Part shown: positions 8,360-17,490 of the stretch, piece by piece
Layout of the letters: each line of letters begins with the position of its first letter
Numbering within the stretch: the stretch's first letter is position 1
Source of the DNA: Granulicella sp. L60
GTDB taxonomy: Bacteria; Acidobacteriota; Terriglobia; Terriglobales; Acidobacteriaceae
Length of the DNA stretch: 64,000 bases
Reading direction: 5' to 3'
Assembly: GCF_009765825.1 (NCBI RefSeq)
Contig: NZ_LMUR01000018.1
Span: 1,585,354-1,649,353 of the forward strand
Program-made: the position numbers and the translations under genes
The notes under the pieces: generated by a model
Seen by the model: only the letters and a program-made list of their open reading frames with translations
Told to the model about the DNA's origin: nothing
Databases searched by the model: none

Positions 8360-10426
8360 TTATGTCACCACCAGCGCTGCTCCGGCGTTGATCACACTTT
8401 GAGGCTGGGCTTCCTTGTGAACTCGCAGGACGAGTATGTCGTCCTCCTGCCCGAACGCCTGCGCTGCGGATGCAAGTGTAGCCGCGGATATCGGCCTCTG
8501 CAACATCTCTTCGATCCGCCCAAACCCGAACAACTCCTTATGTGCATCCTGCGCCTCTGCAACTCCGTCCGACATCAGCATCAAGGTATCCGCAGGTGCC
8601 AGCGTAAACTGCATCACGAGAAAATCCGCACCCGGAATCACACCAATCGGTAGCGCGCCCTCCATCTGCATTTCCACTCCATTCAGATAGGGTGGCAGAT
8701 GTCCGGCATTCGCCAGCGTCACCTCTCCGTTCGCCGCAATTCGAAGAATCAGGCAGGTGGCGCTAGCGCCTCCTCGATCGCACAGCTGATCGTTTAGGCT
8801 GTCCATCAGAGTCAGCGGATCAGTGTGATAGCGCACCGACGTACGAATAGCACCAACGATCAGCGCGACAAGCATCCCCGCCTGCAATCCCTTGCCCGTC
8901 ACGTCGCCTACAACGATCAACACACTGCCGTCGCTCTGGATCGGAATAATCTGGAAGAAGTCCCCTCCAACCTCGCGTGCCGGACGATAATCACTCTCGA
9001 TTGCGAGTCCCCGTATAGTGGGGATCTCCTCCGGAATCAGAACATGCTGCACCTGCCGCGCCTGCTCGATCTCAGCCTTCCACTGCTCCCGCTTGCGCTG
9101 CGTGTGTAAAAAGCGCCGCAGCAACATGAATGTGATCAGGAAGAGGGAGAAGATCGTCGAGATGGTTCCAAGATGAACGTTGAATCCGAGTACGTTGAAG
9201 CTCGTTCGTACATGCAGGATGACGAGCTCTCGCTGATAAAGCGCGACAGCAACCAGCAGCACCGCAGATAGTGCCAGCCAACCCTCTGTCTTCTGCTTGC
9301 TGATTCCCCAAAACGTAATCGCGCAAAGCAGTACCGCCAGACCCAGCTTCACCGCTAGCAGGGCAGGGGAGAGATACACCGCCGCATGCACGGGAATCTT
9401 CTCTCCATACAGCGGAGGACGCAGCATGACCGTACCGATCATCAGCAGAAGCACCATCGTCCACACTGCACGTTGGATCCAGTCCATCCGAACGACGCGG
9501 AACCAGTATCCCCAGAACAGCACCCAAAGTCCGATTCGCATCGGCCCCAGCACAACATCGGTCAATAAAACGCGATCCACCTGTGGGATCCATGTAGAAA
9601 AGTTGACGATGAGCACCACGCCGATACTCAACATCGTCACAGCGCACACCAGACTCAGCCACAGATACGCAGCCTCCGTGCGGTCCATCCACAAAAGGCT
9701 GATGGCGATCAGCCACGCGAGAAACAGAATCAGCAGTTCCACAAAGCCGCTGCCGATATCGTGACCGATGTCATCCCAATCCAGCTGGACCAGCGTTCCG
9801 ATCACTGCTGCATGTCCCAACACAGGAGGTCCATGCATCCCACCAGCGTCAGGGGTGCTAAAAGGTGTCGCACTGTCCATCCACATTCTTATGGCAATAG
9901 TCATGGGTCCCGTACGCAGCTCGCGCGGAAGCCGAAAAGCTTCTGGCAGGGTGCTGTAGGCTGTGACTCCACGGTCAGTAAATTTGCCGAACTCGCCGAT
10001 AAGCTCGCCGTTCACATAAACCTGATACGCATCGTCTACCTGAGCAGGCATCTTGATTGCAAGCGCTCCATGCGAACTCTGCACGTCAATCCGCAACCTG
10101 TACCACGCATACCCTGAGTGGTCGGGATAACCGGCATCCGTCCATCCCGGAATAAATCCGCTGATTCCCAACTCTGGATTCGCCGAACCCGCTGGAGGTG
10201 TCAGGTCGATCGATCCCCAGCTGCTGTCGTCGAAGTCGCGCCCTGCCCACGCCATATCGTCGCCGATGTGAAACTTCCACGCTCCGGACAACTCCGCAGT
10301 CCCGTCTCCCAGTTTTACCTCGAGCTGAGATTCATTCTTCGGGACATTGAGAGTATTCTGCCCGCGAGACTCAGCCGTTAGGCCTACGAGCAGCAACAAC
10401 GCGATAGACAACACAACGTGGCGCAT
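8360..10426 (-). CDS. Membrane SpoIIE-family phosphatase with extracytoplasmic sugar-binding-like domain
   Basis: The 688-residue protein has a signal peptide (1-22) and a periplasmic jelly-roll domain (about 45-190) like the sugar-binding domain of GH2 enzymes (SGAWKFHIGDD, YAWYRLRIDV, VYVNGELIG). About seven transmembrane helices (about 225-430) precede a coiled linker and a PP2C domain (about 460-665) with GGDFFQIIPI, VVGDVTGKGLQAG, LANAGHLPPYL and MLMSDGVAEAQ. This layout fits 7TMR-DISM receptors joined to an RsbU-type output. It would link an outside ligand to the same partner-switching pair as the GAF phosphatase. The gap to that gene is 52 bp, so co-transcription is likely. Confidence 0.9.
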   Translation of the reverse strand: MRHVVLSIALLLLVGLTAESRGQNTLNVPKNESQLEVKLGDGTAELSGAWKFHIGDDMAWAGRDFDDSSWGSIDLTPPAGSANPELGISGFIPGWTDAGYPDHSGYAWYRLRIDVQSSHGALAIKMPAQVDDAYQVYVNGELIGEFGKFTDRGVTAYSTLPEAFRLPRELRTGPMTIAIRMWMDSATPFSTPDAGGMHGPPVLGHAAVIGTLVQLDWDDIGHDIGSGFVELLILFLAWLIAISLLWMDRTEAAYLWLSLVCAVTMLSIGVVLIVNFSTWIPQVDRVLLTDVVLGPMRIGLWVLFWGYWFRVVRMDWIQRAVWTMVLLLMIGTVMLRPPLYGEKIPVHAAVYLSPALLAVKLGLAVLLCAITFWGISKQKTEGWLALSAVLLVAVALYQRELVILHVRTSFNVLGFNVHLGTISTIFSLFLITFMLLRRFLHTQRKREQWKAEIEQARQVQHVLIPEEIPTIRGLAIESDYRPAREVGGDFFQIIPIQSDGSVLIVVGDVTGKGLQAGMLVALIVGAIRTSVRYHTDPLTLMDSLNDQLCDRGGASATCLILRIAANGEVTLANAGHLPPYLNGVEMQMEGALPIGVIPGADFLVMQFTLAPADTLMLMSDGVAEAQDAHKELFGFGRIEEMLQRPISAATLASAAQAFGQEDDILVLRVHKEAQPQSVINAGAALVVT

Positions 10427-10511
10427 ATGGACTCATCTCAATCCTGTTCTTGCCTGCTAATTAGGAGTCCGTCTCCTGCAGGTTCAATACTGAAGCACCA
10501 TCATAGACAAA

Positions 10512-10540
10512 GGTGCCCTGCAGCATATGCGCAGGGCACC
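10512..10540 (-). terminator. Hairpin terminator after the PEP-CTERM gene
   Basis: GGTGCCCTGC (10512-10521) and GCAGGGCACC (10531-10540) form a perfect 10-bp stem with a 9-nt loop. Read on the minus strand it is followed by TTTGTCT. It lies about 100 bp beyond the stop of the PEP-CTERM gene and separates it from the phosphatase operon. The T-run is short, so termination efficiency is uncertain. Confidence 0.65.
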
Positions 10541-10637
10541 ACAACCGTCATCTCTTTTTCATCTTCTGCAAACATGCAGGTGTTCCATGATGCCTGCGTG
10601 CTCGAGTATCCAGCAGTCAATCGGAAGACTGATAAAG

Positions 10638-11222
10638 TCAGCCGCGGACCAACTGACGGAAGCGAGGGCTGAAAAAAGATCCCAGCAAAAGCATTCCGGT
10701 AAACATCAATACAAACGACTGAGGCTCCGGGGTTTCATTCGCAAGTCCTTCTCCCGGAATCTGCGAGTAATCGGTGACGCCGCTCTCTGTGATGAGAAAG
10801 GTGCTGACAGGTAAACCATCCGACAAAATGGATCCGTCTGAAAACGACATGATGAACTCATTGCCGGATGTGCAGGAGGCCACAGCAAAGATATTTGGGT
10901 TATTTCCTGTTGTGGGATCGCTAGGCGCCGGTGTGCAGTCGGCAGTACCGCCCGCCAAGATGCCGGATCCTGAGAACTCCAACGTCAGCGAAGTCCAAGT
11001 CTGCCCCGTAGCATTTTCGCCAGCGAAACAGCCATCGGCTGTCACCCCGTTCGGCAGTTCGCCTGGCTGGCAAGCTGAAAAACTGAACATGAAGTCGTTT
11101 GATGTAATGGATTCGACCGGAATATTAGGGTCGAGAATGTTGGTATGGAAATTGACGCCAAATGCGGGCAGAGACATGCAGGAGGCAGCTACAACGAGAA
11201 ATAAACAACGAAGCGTTTTCAT
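10638..11222 (-). CDS. PEP-CTERM sorted exported protein
   Basis: The protein starts MKTLRCLFLVVAASCMSLPAFG, a clear signal peptide. Its C-terminus has the PEP-CTERM tripartite signal: TPEPQS, a hydrophobic segment (FVLMFTGMLLLGSFF) and a basic tail (SPRFRQLVRG). Such proteins are processed by an exosortase and released or attached to exopolysaccharide. The mature part (about 150 residues) is Thr/Ser/Gly-rich with four to six Cys and no domain I recognise. The frame extends 14 residues further upstream, but the ATG at 11222 has GAGGAG about 6 nt before it. No exosortase gene is in the window. Confidence 0.85.
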   Translation of the reverse strand: MKTLRCLFLVVAASCMSLPAFGVNFHTNILDPNIPVESITSNDFMFSFSACQPGELPNGVTADGCFAGENATGQTWTSLTLEFSGSGILAGGTADCTPAPSDPTTGNNPNIFAVASCTSGNEFIMSFSDGSILSDGLPVSTFLITESGVTDYSQIPGEGLANETPEPQSFVLMFTGMLLLGSFFSPRFRQLVRG

Positions 11223-11584
11223 AAGAATCTCCTCAAGCTGTGAATATAGATATTCCAGTAGCAAGGTGTCTGGCCGATGGGGGCTTGTGTCTCGGAGACT
11301 ACGCGATGATTTCTAACAGTGTCAACGTAATTGTTTTGCGCGAGGATACTTCGCTGAAGTTGGCTCTGCGCCTGTATTGTGCGTGTCTAATGTTGTTCCA
11401 CTTAAGCTGCAAATAGGTGCATATTCATTCAGTTCCTGCGCCATCACAAATCGGATTTTGTGAGACGAAATCTCCTATGAAGTTGCACTTCAACAATGGT
11501 CATCCATTATTAAATCAATCGCTTCTAGTAACCTTCGCGAGCTACATCTCTCCGACAGTTTGATCAATCAGTCGCATCACGAAG
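11223..11584. other. Intergenic region upstream of the PEP-CTERM gene
   Basis: These 362 bases separate the PEP-CTERM gene from the end of the pyrimidine operon, both on the minus strand. A strong Shine-Dalgarno (GAGGAG on the minus strand, about 11229-11234) precedes the PEP-CTERM start. A small imperfect hairpin, TGAAGT-TGC-ACTTCA (11478-11492), has no T-run. The region is AT-richer than its flanks. I see no gene. Confidence 0.5.
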
Positions 11585-13030
11585 TTAGGTCCGTCCGACC
11601 CTGTATCTCAGCATGAGGATGTAGTAGGTGGCAGCTGCAACAAAAAAGCCAACAAACCATGCGTAGTCGTAAAGGAATCGCAGAGCCGACACCGCAAGAC
11701 CGATCAACGCAATCACCACGCCCCCCACAAGCGCGACGATCGCTCGCGGGTTGACTCCTCGTGTGTACTCGTAAGTGCCTCCCCGGCGATACAGCGAGAC
11801 CGTATCCAGGCGGGTGTCGCGAATCAGAAAGTAGTCTGCGACCATAATCCCGGCCACAGGGCCCAGTAATCCGGAGTATCCAATCAGCCATCCGAAGATA
11901 TAGCTTCCAAAGCTATCCATCAGCTTCCACGGCATCATCGCGAGCCCAAGAAATCCAGTAATCAGGCCACCAGTACGAAAGCTGATCAAGCCAGGAGCAA
12001 GATTCGAGAAATCATTCGAGGGTGATACTACATTCGCCCCAATATTCACATTGAGCGTCGCAATCAATAACGCTACCAGCGCCAGTAACGCAGCCATCGG
12101 CTGGTGAAATCGCCCCAGCAGTGTAATCGGAGACCATACCGGCTCGCCAAAGATCGTGACCGAAGCAGAAGTGCAGGCGATCCCAATAAACGAGTACAGG
12201 GTCATTGCGATCGGAAGGCCAAACGCCTGCCCCACGATCTGCGAGTCCTGCGACTTGGCATAGCGCGTGAAGTCCGGAATATTCAGCGAGAGCGTCGCCC
12301 AATAACCCACCATGGCTGTGAGCGAAGGAAAGAAAAAGTGAAAAAAACTTCCCGTCGTCTGAAAGCGGCTGGGTGCAGCCAGCATCGGCCCGAAACCTCC
12401 CGCCTTATGCAGCATCCAAAATAAAAGGATCAGCGACATCACGAGCATAAACGGCGCAGAAAAACTCTGTAGAAAACGTATCGATTCCACGCCGCGCCAC
12501 ACAACGCACATATTCAATAACCAGAATCCGAGAAAACTTACCCACAGCACGACCGGCATGTGCACCGTCGCAGGCCACAAAACGCCGATCATCGCAGCGA
12601 TCGCTTGTCCACCCAGCCAGGACTGAATTCCAAACCATCCGCACGCCACAATCGCACGCAACATCGCTGGAAGGTTCGCGCCCCGCGTCCCAAAACTCGC
12701 ACGCACAAACACGGGAAAGGGAATCCCATATTTAGCGCCAGCGTGCGCATTCAAAAGCATTGGCGCGAGCACGATCAGATTCCCCAGCAAGATGGTGAAG
12801 ACTGCCTGCTTCCAGTTCATGCCACCCGCAATCAGCGAAGAGGCGAGCATGTAAGTCGTCACTTCCATCGACATCGAGAACCACAGCGCAATGTAGTTGT
12901 ATGTTCCCCAGGTCCGGTGCGCCGCCGTCGTAGGTGCCAGGTCGTCGTTATAGAGACGCGGGTCATGCTCCGCTGCAATCTCTCCCGCTGCCCTATCGAG
13001 ACCCGCCGATGTCGATGACCCTACTGCCAT
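11585..13030 (-). CDS. NCS1-family nucleobase/hydantoin:cation symporter
   Basis: The 481-residue membrane protein has about 12 transmembrane helices and NCS1 (Mhp1/PucI/Fur-type) signatures. These are the N-terminal LYNDDLAPTTAAHRTWGTYN, GIPFPVFVRASFG in helix 3, WFGIQSWLGG and LSLNIPDFTRYAKSQ. The family imports hydantoins, allantoin, uracil or cytosine with Na+ or H+. It overlaps the end of the dihydropyrimidinase gene by 10 bp and is last in the pyrimidine operon, so uracil/thymine, dihydropyrimidines or hydantoins are the likely substrates. Exact specificity cannot be read here. Confidence 0.92.
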   Translation of the reverse strand: MAVGSSTSAGLDRAAGEIAAEHDPRLYNDDLAPTTAAHRTWGTYNYIALWFSMSMEVTTYMLASSLIAGGMNWKQAVFTILLGNLIVLAPMLLNAHAGAKYGIPFPVFVRASFGTRGANLPAMLRAIVACGWFGIQSWLGGQAIAAMIGVLWPATVHMPVVLWVSFLGFWLLNMCVVWRGVESIRFLQSFSAPFMLVMSLILLFWMLHKAGGFGPMLAAPSRFQTTGSFFHFFFPSLTAMVGYWATLSLNIPDFTRYAKSQDSQIVGQAFGLPIAMTLYSFIGIACTSASVTIFGEPVWSPITLLGRFHQPMAALLALVALLIATLNVNIGANVVSPSNDFSNLAPGLISFRTGGLITGFLGLAMMPWKLMDSFGSYIFGWLIGYSGLLGPVAGIMVADYFLIRDTRLDTVSLYRRGGTYEYTRGVNPRAIVALVGGVVIALIGLAVSALRFLYDYAWFVGFFVAAATYYILMLRYRVGRT

Positions 13031-14424
13031 GCCCCTCCTCTCGCCTCTCGCCGCAGATACTGCCCTCTCCCAATCCCGCCTATATACCGGCCGCCCTCTA
13101 CGACGAGTTCACCTCGCGAATAAACCAGGCGCGCATTGCCCTTCACCTGCCAACCTTCGAACATGGAATAGTCGCAACGCATGTGATGGGTTGACGCGGA
13201 GATCAGATGTTGCGCCTCAGGGTCCCAAATCACAATGTCTGCATCGGATCCGACAGCGATCGTCCCCTTCTTTGGATACATGCCAAATATCCGCGCCGGA
13301 GCGGTCGAAGTGATCTCGACGAATCTTTGCAGCGAGATCTTCCCCGCATTCACGCCGAAGTGATAAAGCAACTGCAAACGATTCTCTACGCCCGGAGCGC
13401 CATTCGGAATCTTGGTGAAGTCATCCTTGCCCGCCTGTTTCTGGTCGGCAAAACAGAATGGACAATGATCCGTAGAGACCACCTGCAGATGATCGTGGAC
13501 AAGTCCATCCCACAGCTTCGGCTGATTCTTCTTTTCACGCAGTGGAGGAGAAAAAACGTACTTCGCCTCCTCAAAACTCTTCCCCGGCATCTGGTCTTCA
13601 ATCGACAGCAGAAGATACTGCGGACACGTCTCTGCAAATGCAGGCACCCCTCGATCGCGCGCCTCGCGTACCTGGTTAAGTGCATCTTCACTCGACAGAT
13701 GGACGATGTATACCGGCACGCCTGCAATCTCCGCGAGCGCGATTGAACGGTTCACCGCCTCTGCCTCAGCCTTCGTCGGCCGTGTTAGCGCATGGTAGAC
13801 GGGAGCCGTCTTTCCATCGGCCAATGCCTGTTGCACAATCACATCGATGGCGCTTCCATTTTCGGCATGCATGCAGATCAGCGCGCCATTCTTCGCGGTC
13901 TGCTGTAGCGCCTTGAAGATCGTTCCGTCATCTACCATCAGCACATTCGGATATGCCATAAATAACTTGAAGCTGGCGACACCCTCTCGAACCATATCGT
14001 CCATGTCGTTCAAGCCCTGCCTGCCGTTATCCGATCCCAGGTCCGTCACAATCATGTGCAGGCCGTAGTCGATGCACGCCTTCCCCTCAGCTTTTGCTCG
14101 CCAGATATCCAACGCATCCCGCATGCGCGAACCCTTAGTTTGAATCGCAAAGTCGACAATGGTCGTAGTCCCACCAATTGCCGCCGCTCGCGTGCCCGTC
14201 AGAAAATCATCCGCAGACATCGTGCCGCCAAAAGGCATGTCCATATGGGTATGCGCATCGATGCCGCCCGGCATAACTAAGAGGCCGGAGGCATCCACCA
14301 CAGTGTGGCCCATAGGATCAATCATTGCGCGCACCTCTCGTATAGTGCTGCCCTCAATTAGTACATCCGCGTTCTCCATGCGATCGGCGGTGACAACGGT
14401 TCCGTTTTGAATCAGAGTTCCCAT
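13021..14424 (-). CDS. hydA: Dihydropyrimidinase (D-hydantoinase)
   Basis: The 467-residue amidohydrolase has the metal-binding DAHTHMDMPFGG (H58, H60), the carbamylated lysine candidate K153 in ASFKLFMAYPN, VYIVHLSSEDAL and the late Asp region VVSTDHCPFCFA. These fit dihydropyrimidinases and hydantoinases, which open 5,6-dihydrouracil/dihydrothymine to N-carbamoyl-beta-alanine derivatives using two Zn ions. Length is normal (about 460). It follows preA by 64 bp and overlaps the NCS1 permease gene. The context (preTA, amidohydrolase) favours reductive pyrimidine catabolism over a pure hydantoin route. Confidence 0.93.
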   Translation of the reverse strand: MGTLIQNGTVVTADRMENADVLIEGSTIREVRAMIDPMGHTVVDASGLLVMPGGIDAHTHMDMPFGGTMSADDFLTGTRAAAIGGTTTIVDFAIQTKGSRMRDALDIWRAKAEGKACIDYGLHMIVTDLGSDNGRQGLNDMDDMVREGVASFKLFMAYPNVLMVDDGTIFKALQQTAKNGALICMHAENGSAIDVIVQQALADGKTAPVYHALTRPTKAEAEAVNRSIALAEIAGVPVYIVHLSSEDALNQVREARDRGVPAFAETCPQYLLLSIEDQMPGKSFEEAKYVFSPPLREKKNQPKLWDGLVHDHLQVVSTDHCPFCFADQKQAGKDDFTKIPNGAPGVENRLQLLYHFGVNAGKISLQRFVEITSTAPARIFGMYPKKGTIAVGSDADIVIWDPEAQHLISASTHHMRCDYSMFEGWQVKGNARLVYSRGELVVEGGRYIGGIGRGQYLRREARGGAWQ

Positions 14425-14488
14425 GATTGCTCCCGGCTCATCAACATTGGAGTAGCTGCATCACGACCGCTCACGACACCCCGCGATA

Positions 14489-15913
14489 TCAAGTGTTCGT
14501 ATTCATCACTTCACGCCCTCCAGGTGGCGTCGCCCCCTTTGCGCCACGCTCCTCCCAGCTCTCTGCCGGCAGACTACTATCGATACGCTCCATCGTGATG
14601 CAGCCCTCTACGGGGCACACAAGCGAGCAAAGATTGCAGCCAACACAATGATGTTCATCCACGCGCGGAATTCGCTCGAGTGGAGTGACCGCAGTATCAC
14701 CATCCAAGGTGCCTGCATCAAGCTTCGGAATCGGCGTCGTCGAAATCTTTCGTGCGGCCTCCGCCTCTACCATCGCCGGCGTTCTCGTCGTATCTGGAAT
14801 CGCCGCGGCGCGATCTAGATGAATGCATTGATGTGCCCCATCCCAGCAGGCGGTGTAACAGAGCTGGCAACCGATGCACAGGTCTTCGTGGATACGAGCA
14901 ATGATCTGATAGTTCAGATTCAACTTCTTCCACTCAACGACATTCGGTAACGACAGACCGCGAAAATCTTCGATCGTCCTGTATCCCTTATCCTCCATCC
15001 ACGACAGCAACCCATCCTGCATATCTTCGACGATGCGATAGCCGTAGTGCATCGCAGCCGTACACACCTGCACAGTCCCGCACCCCAGCAAAATAAACTC
15101 GGCAGCGTCACGCCAACTCCCAATGCCGCCAATCCCAGACAGCGGCAAAGCACTCTCGGGATCCGCTTGCACCTGCTGCACCATGTTCAACGCAATCGGC
15201 TTCACCGCAGGTCCGCAGTATCCGCCATGCGAACTCTTACCATCAACGTTCGGATTAGGTTGAAGCGTATCTAAATCGATCCCCGTAATCGAATTGATCG
15301 TATTAATCGCAGACAGAGCATCGGCTCCCCCACGTTTAGCTGCTCTTGCAGGCATGCGTATGTCAGATATGTTCGGCGTCAGCTTCACAATCACCGGCGT
15401 CCGCGCCCTCTCTTTCGCCCACGAAGTGATCTGCTCGCAGTACTCCGGCACCTGCCCCACCGCCGAGCCCATGCCGCGCTCGCTCATTCCATGCGGACAG
15501 CCAAAGTTCAACTCCAGCCCATCCGCTCCAGCATCCTCCGCACGTTGCACCATCTCGTGCCACGTCTCCCGCTTGCTCTCCACCATCAGCGAAGCGATGA
15601 CCACATGTTTCGGATATCTTCGCTTCACTTCGGCGATCTCCCGCAGGTTCACCTCGATCGGCCGGTCGGAGATAAGCTCGATATTATTGAAGCCCATCAT
15701 GCGCCGTCCCTCCCAGTCAATAGAGGAGTAGCGTGAACTGACGTTGGTGATCGGCTCGCCAATCGTCTTCCACACCGCGCCGCCCCAGCCCGCATCGAAC
15801 GCCCGCATAATCTGTTCCCCGCAGTTCGTCGGCGGAGCCGAGGCAAGCCAGAACGGATTGATGCAAGGTATCCCGCAGAACGTAGTCTCCAAGGTCGACT
15901 TAAGCGATGACAT
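14489..15913 (-). CDS. preA: NAD-dependent dihydropyrimidine dehydrogenase, PreA subunit
   Basis: The protein is an FMN TIM barrel related to dihydroorotate dehydrogenase, joined to a C-terminal 2[4Fe-4S] ferredoxin module. Visible are WLASAPPTNCGEQIMRAFDA, the active-site loop LELNFGCPHGMSERGMG with catalytic Cys, and GIGGIGSWRDAAEFILLG. Two clusters follow: CIGCQLCYTACWDGAHQC and CVGCNLCSLVCPVEGC. With PreT it reduces uracil and thymine to dihydro forms. I use the ATG at 15913, preceded by GGAGG at about 8 nt; it overlaps the preT stop by 14 bp. The frame itself opens 8 codons further upstream. Confidence 0.95.
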   Translation of the reverse strand: MSSLKSTLETTFCGIPCINPFWLASAPPTNCGEQIMRAFDAGWGGAVWKTIGEPITNVSSRYSSIDWEGRRMMGFNNIELISDRPIEVNLREIAEVKRRYPKHVVIASLMVESKRETWHEMVQRAEDAGADGLELNFGCPHGMSERGMGSAVGQVPEYCEQITSWAKERARTPVIVKLTPNISDIRMPARAAKRGGADALSAINTINSITGIDLDTLQPNPNVDGKSSHGGYCGPAVKPIALNMVQQVQADPESALPLSGIGGIGSWRDAAEFILLGCGTVQVCTAAMHYGYRIVEDMQDGLLSWMEDKGYRTIEDFRGLSLPNVVEWKKLNLNYQIIARIHEDLCIGCQLCYTACWDGAHQCIHLDRAAAIPDTTRTPAMVEAEAARKISTTPIPKLDAGTLDGDTAVTPLERIPRVDEHHCVGCNLCSLVCPVEGCITMERIDSSLPAESWEERGAKGATPPGGREVMNTNT

Positions 15914-17258
15914 GATGTGCCTCCAGCCAGGCAGCAATCCCTATGCCAGCACGCTTACCATCCGCGACAGCATCCACAACCTCGCGGCCACCGTTCGTGC
16001 AATCGCCTCCCGCGAAAAATTTAGGATGTGTCGTCTGTCCAGTCATACGATCAACAACAACGCGCCCGCGTTCAAGCTGCACCTTCCCTGATTTACTTCG
16101 GAACTCATCAAGAAAAGCCGTGTATGTCGATTGCCCGATCGATAAGACGATCAAATCTGCTTCCACGCAGAACGCCGAATCAGTTTGCGCAACAATCGAC
16201 CCATCCTCCGTGGCCTCAAGTCTTATCAACTCCACCCCCTCCACGGATCTGTCGCCGAGAATCTCGGTCGGCTGTGTGTGCCACAGAAACTTAACTCCCT
16301 CGGCTCGCGCATGTTCGTACTCGAACTTGAATGCAGACATCTGCTCCGGTCCACGTCGATACACAATCTGCACCTCTTCTGCTCCAAGCCGACGTGCAGC
16401 GATTGCAGCGTCGATCGCAGTATTTCCCGCCCCAATGACCACCACACGACGAGGAACCATCGTAATCTTCCCCGACTTATACCCAGCGATCAGATCGAGC
16501 GCATTCGTTACTCCACCCAGTTCCTCGCCGCCGATTCCAAGTCGATGAATCGCGCCCATCCCCATACCCAGAAAGACCGCATCATAGGTGTGCTCGATCT
16601 CAGCAAGCTTCTCCGCATCGATCATCGTCTCAAAGTAAAACTGCACTCCCAGCTGCGCAAGCATCTCGATCTCGCGCAGACTCTCCACCAGCGGCAGCTT
16701 GTATTCGGCAACTCCGTATGTATTCAGTCCACCCGGCAGCGGTCGAGCGTCATATAGATCGGCATGGATACCACGACGTCGAAGTTCCGCAGCACAGGCA
16801 AGCGATGCAGGTCCTGCACCAACCAGCCCAACCTTGAGCCCTGTGTCTGCCCCAGGCTCGAACGGCAACGGAGCGCCACTCTTATGCAGAGCATCCATCG
16901 CAAAGCGCTGCAGTCGCCCAATCTCAATCGGCTGTTTATTGTAGCGATGCATAACGCATGCGCCCTCGCACAGTACCTCCACAGGACAAGCACGCGAACA
17001 GCTAGCTCCAAGAATGTTCGCATCGAGGATAGTTCGCGCAGATCCCTTCAGGTTGCCGCTGGCGATCTTCTTAATGAAGCTGGGCACGTCAATATGGGTA
17101 GGGCAAGCGCCAGTGCATGGAGCATCGAAGCAGTAAAGACAACGATTCGCCTCAACGACAGCCGCTTGTCTATCGAACGACGGATGCAGATCGCCAAAAC
17201 GCTCAATCACCTCTGGTGGTATGGCACTCTGCTGAAAAAAGGGAATCCGCTCGCTCAT
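15900..17258 (-). CDS. preT: NAD-dependent dihydropyrimidine dehydrogenase, PreT subunit
   Basis: The protein resembles the small subunit of glutamate synthase. It has an N-terminal Cys-rich Fe-S region (CLYCFDAPCTGACPTHIDV, CSRACPVEVLCEGACV), a FAD-binding GLVGAGPASLACAAELRRRG and a second Rossmann motif VVIGAGNTAIDAA for NAD(P)H. It ends with FAGGDCTNGGREVVDAVADG. PreT takes electrons from NADH and passes them to PreA. The start at 17258 (MSERIPFF) has GGGAG about 8 nt upstream; an in-frame extension of 20 residues is unlikely. The gene overlaps preA, showing translational coupling. Confidence 0.95.
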   Translation of the reverse strand: MSERIPFFQQSAIPPEVIERFGDLHPSFDRQAAVVEANRCLYCFDAPCTGACPTHIDVPSFIKKIASGNLKGSARTILDANILGASCSRACPVEVLCEGACVMHRYNKQPIEIGRLQRFAMDALHKSGAPLPFEPGADTGLKVGLVGAGPASLACAAELRRRGIHADLYDARPLPGGLNTYGVAEYKLPLVESLREIEMLAQLGVQFYFETMIDAEKLAEIEHTYDAVFLGMGMGAIHRLGIGGEELGGVTNALDLIAGYKSGKITMVPRRVVVIGAGNTAIDAAIAARRLGAEEVQIVYRRGPEQMSAFKFEYEHARAEGVKFLWHTQPTEILGDRSVEGVELIRLEATEDGSIVAQTDSAFCVEADLIVLSIGQSTYTAFLDEFRSKSGKVQLERGRVVVDRMTGQTTHPKFFAGGDCTNGGREVVDAVADGKRAGIGIAAWLEAHHVIA

Positions 17259-17490
17259 TAGAACGCTCCCTTGTACGCAAAGAGACGGCACCCATGAAAG
17301 CAAAGCTCCATATCGCAAAACTTCGCGACACTAAACGCAGTGCAACACAAACTGCCTTGAACCAATAGCCGGTGCATCACGGAAGACGACATGATCCTCC
17401 TTGCGGTCTCGTTCTACTGTCATGAAACAGGAATGACTATTATGCACTATCTCCGATAATGGCTAGCCTAACGGTGCCGCCTCATTCTTA

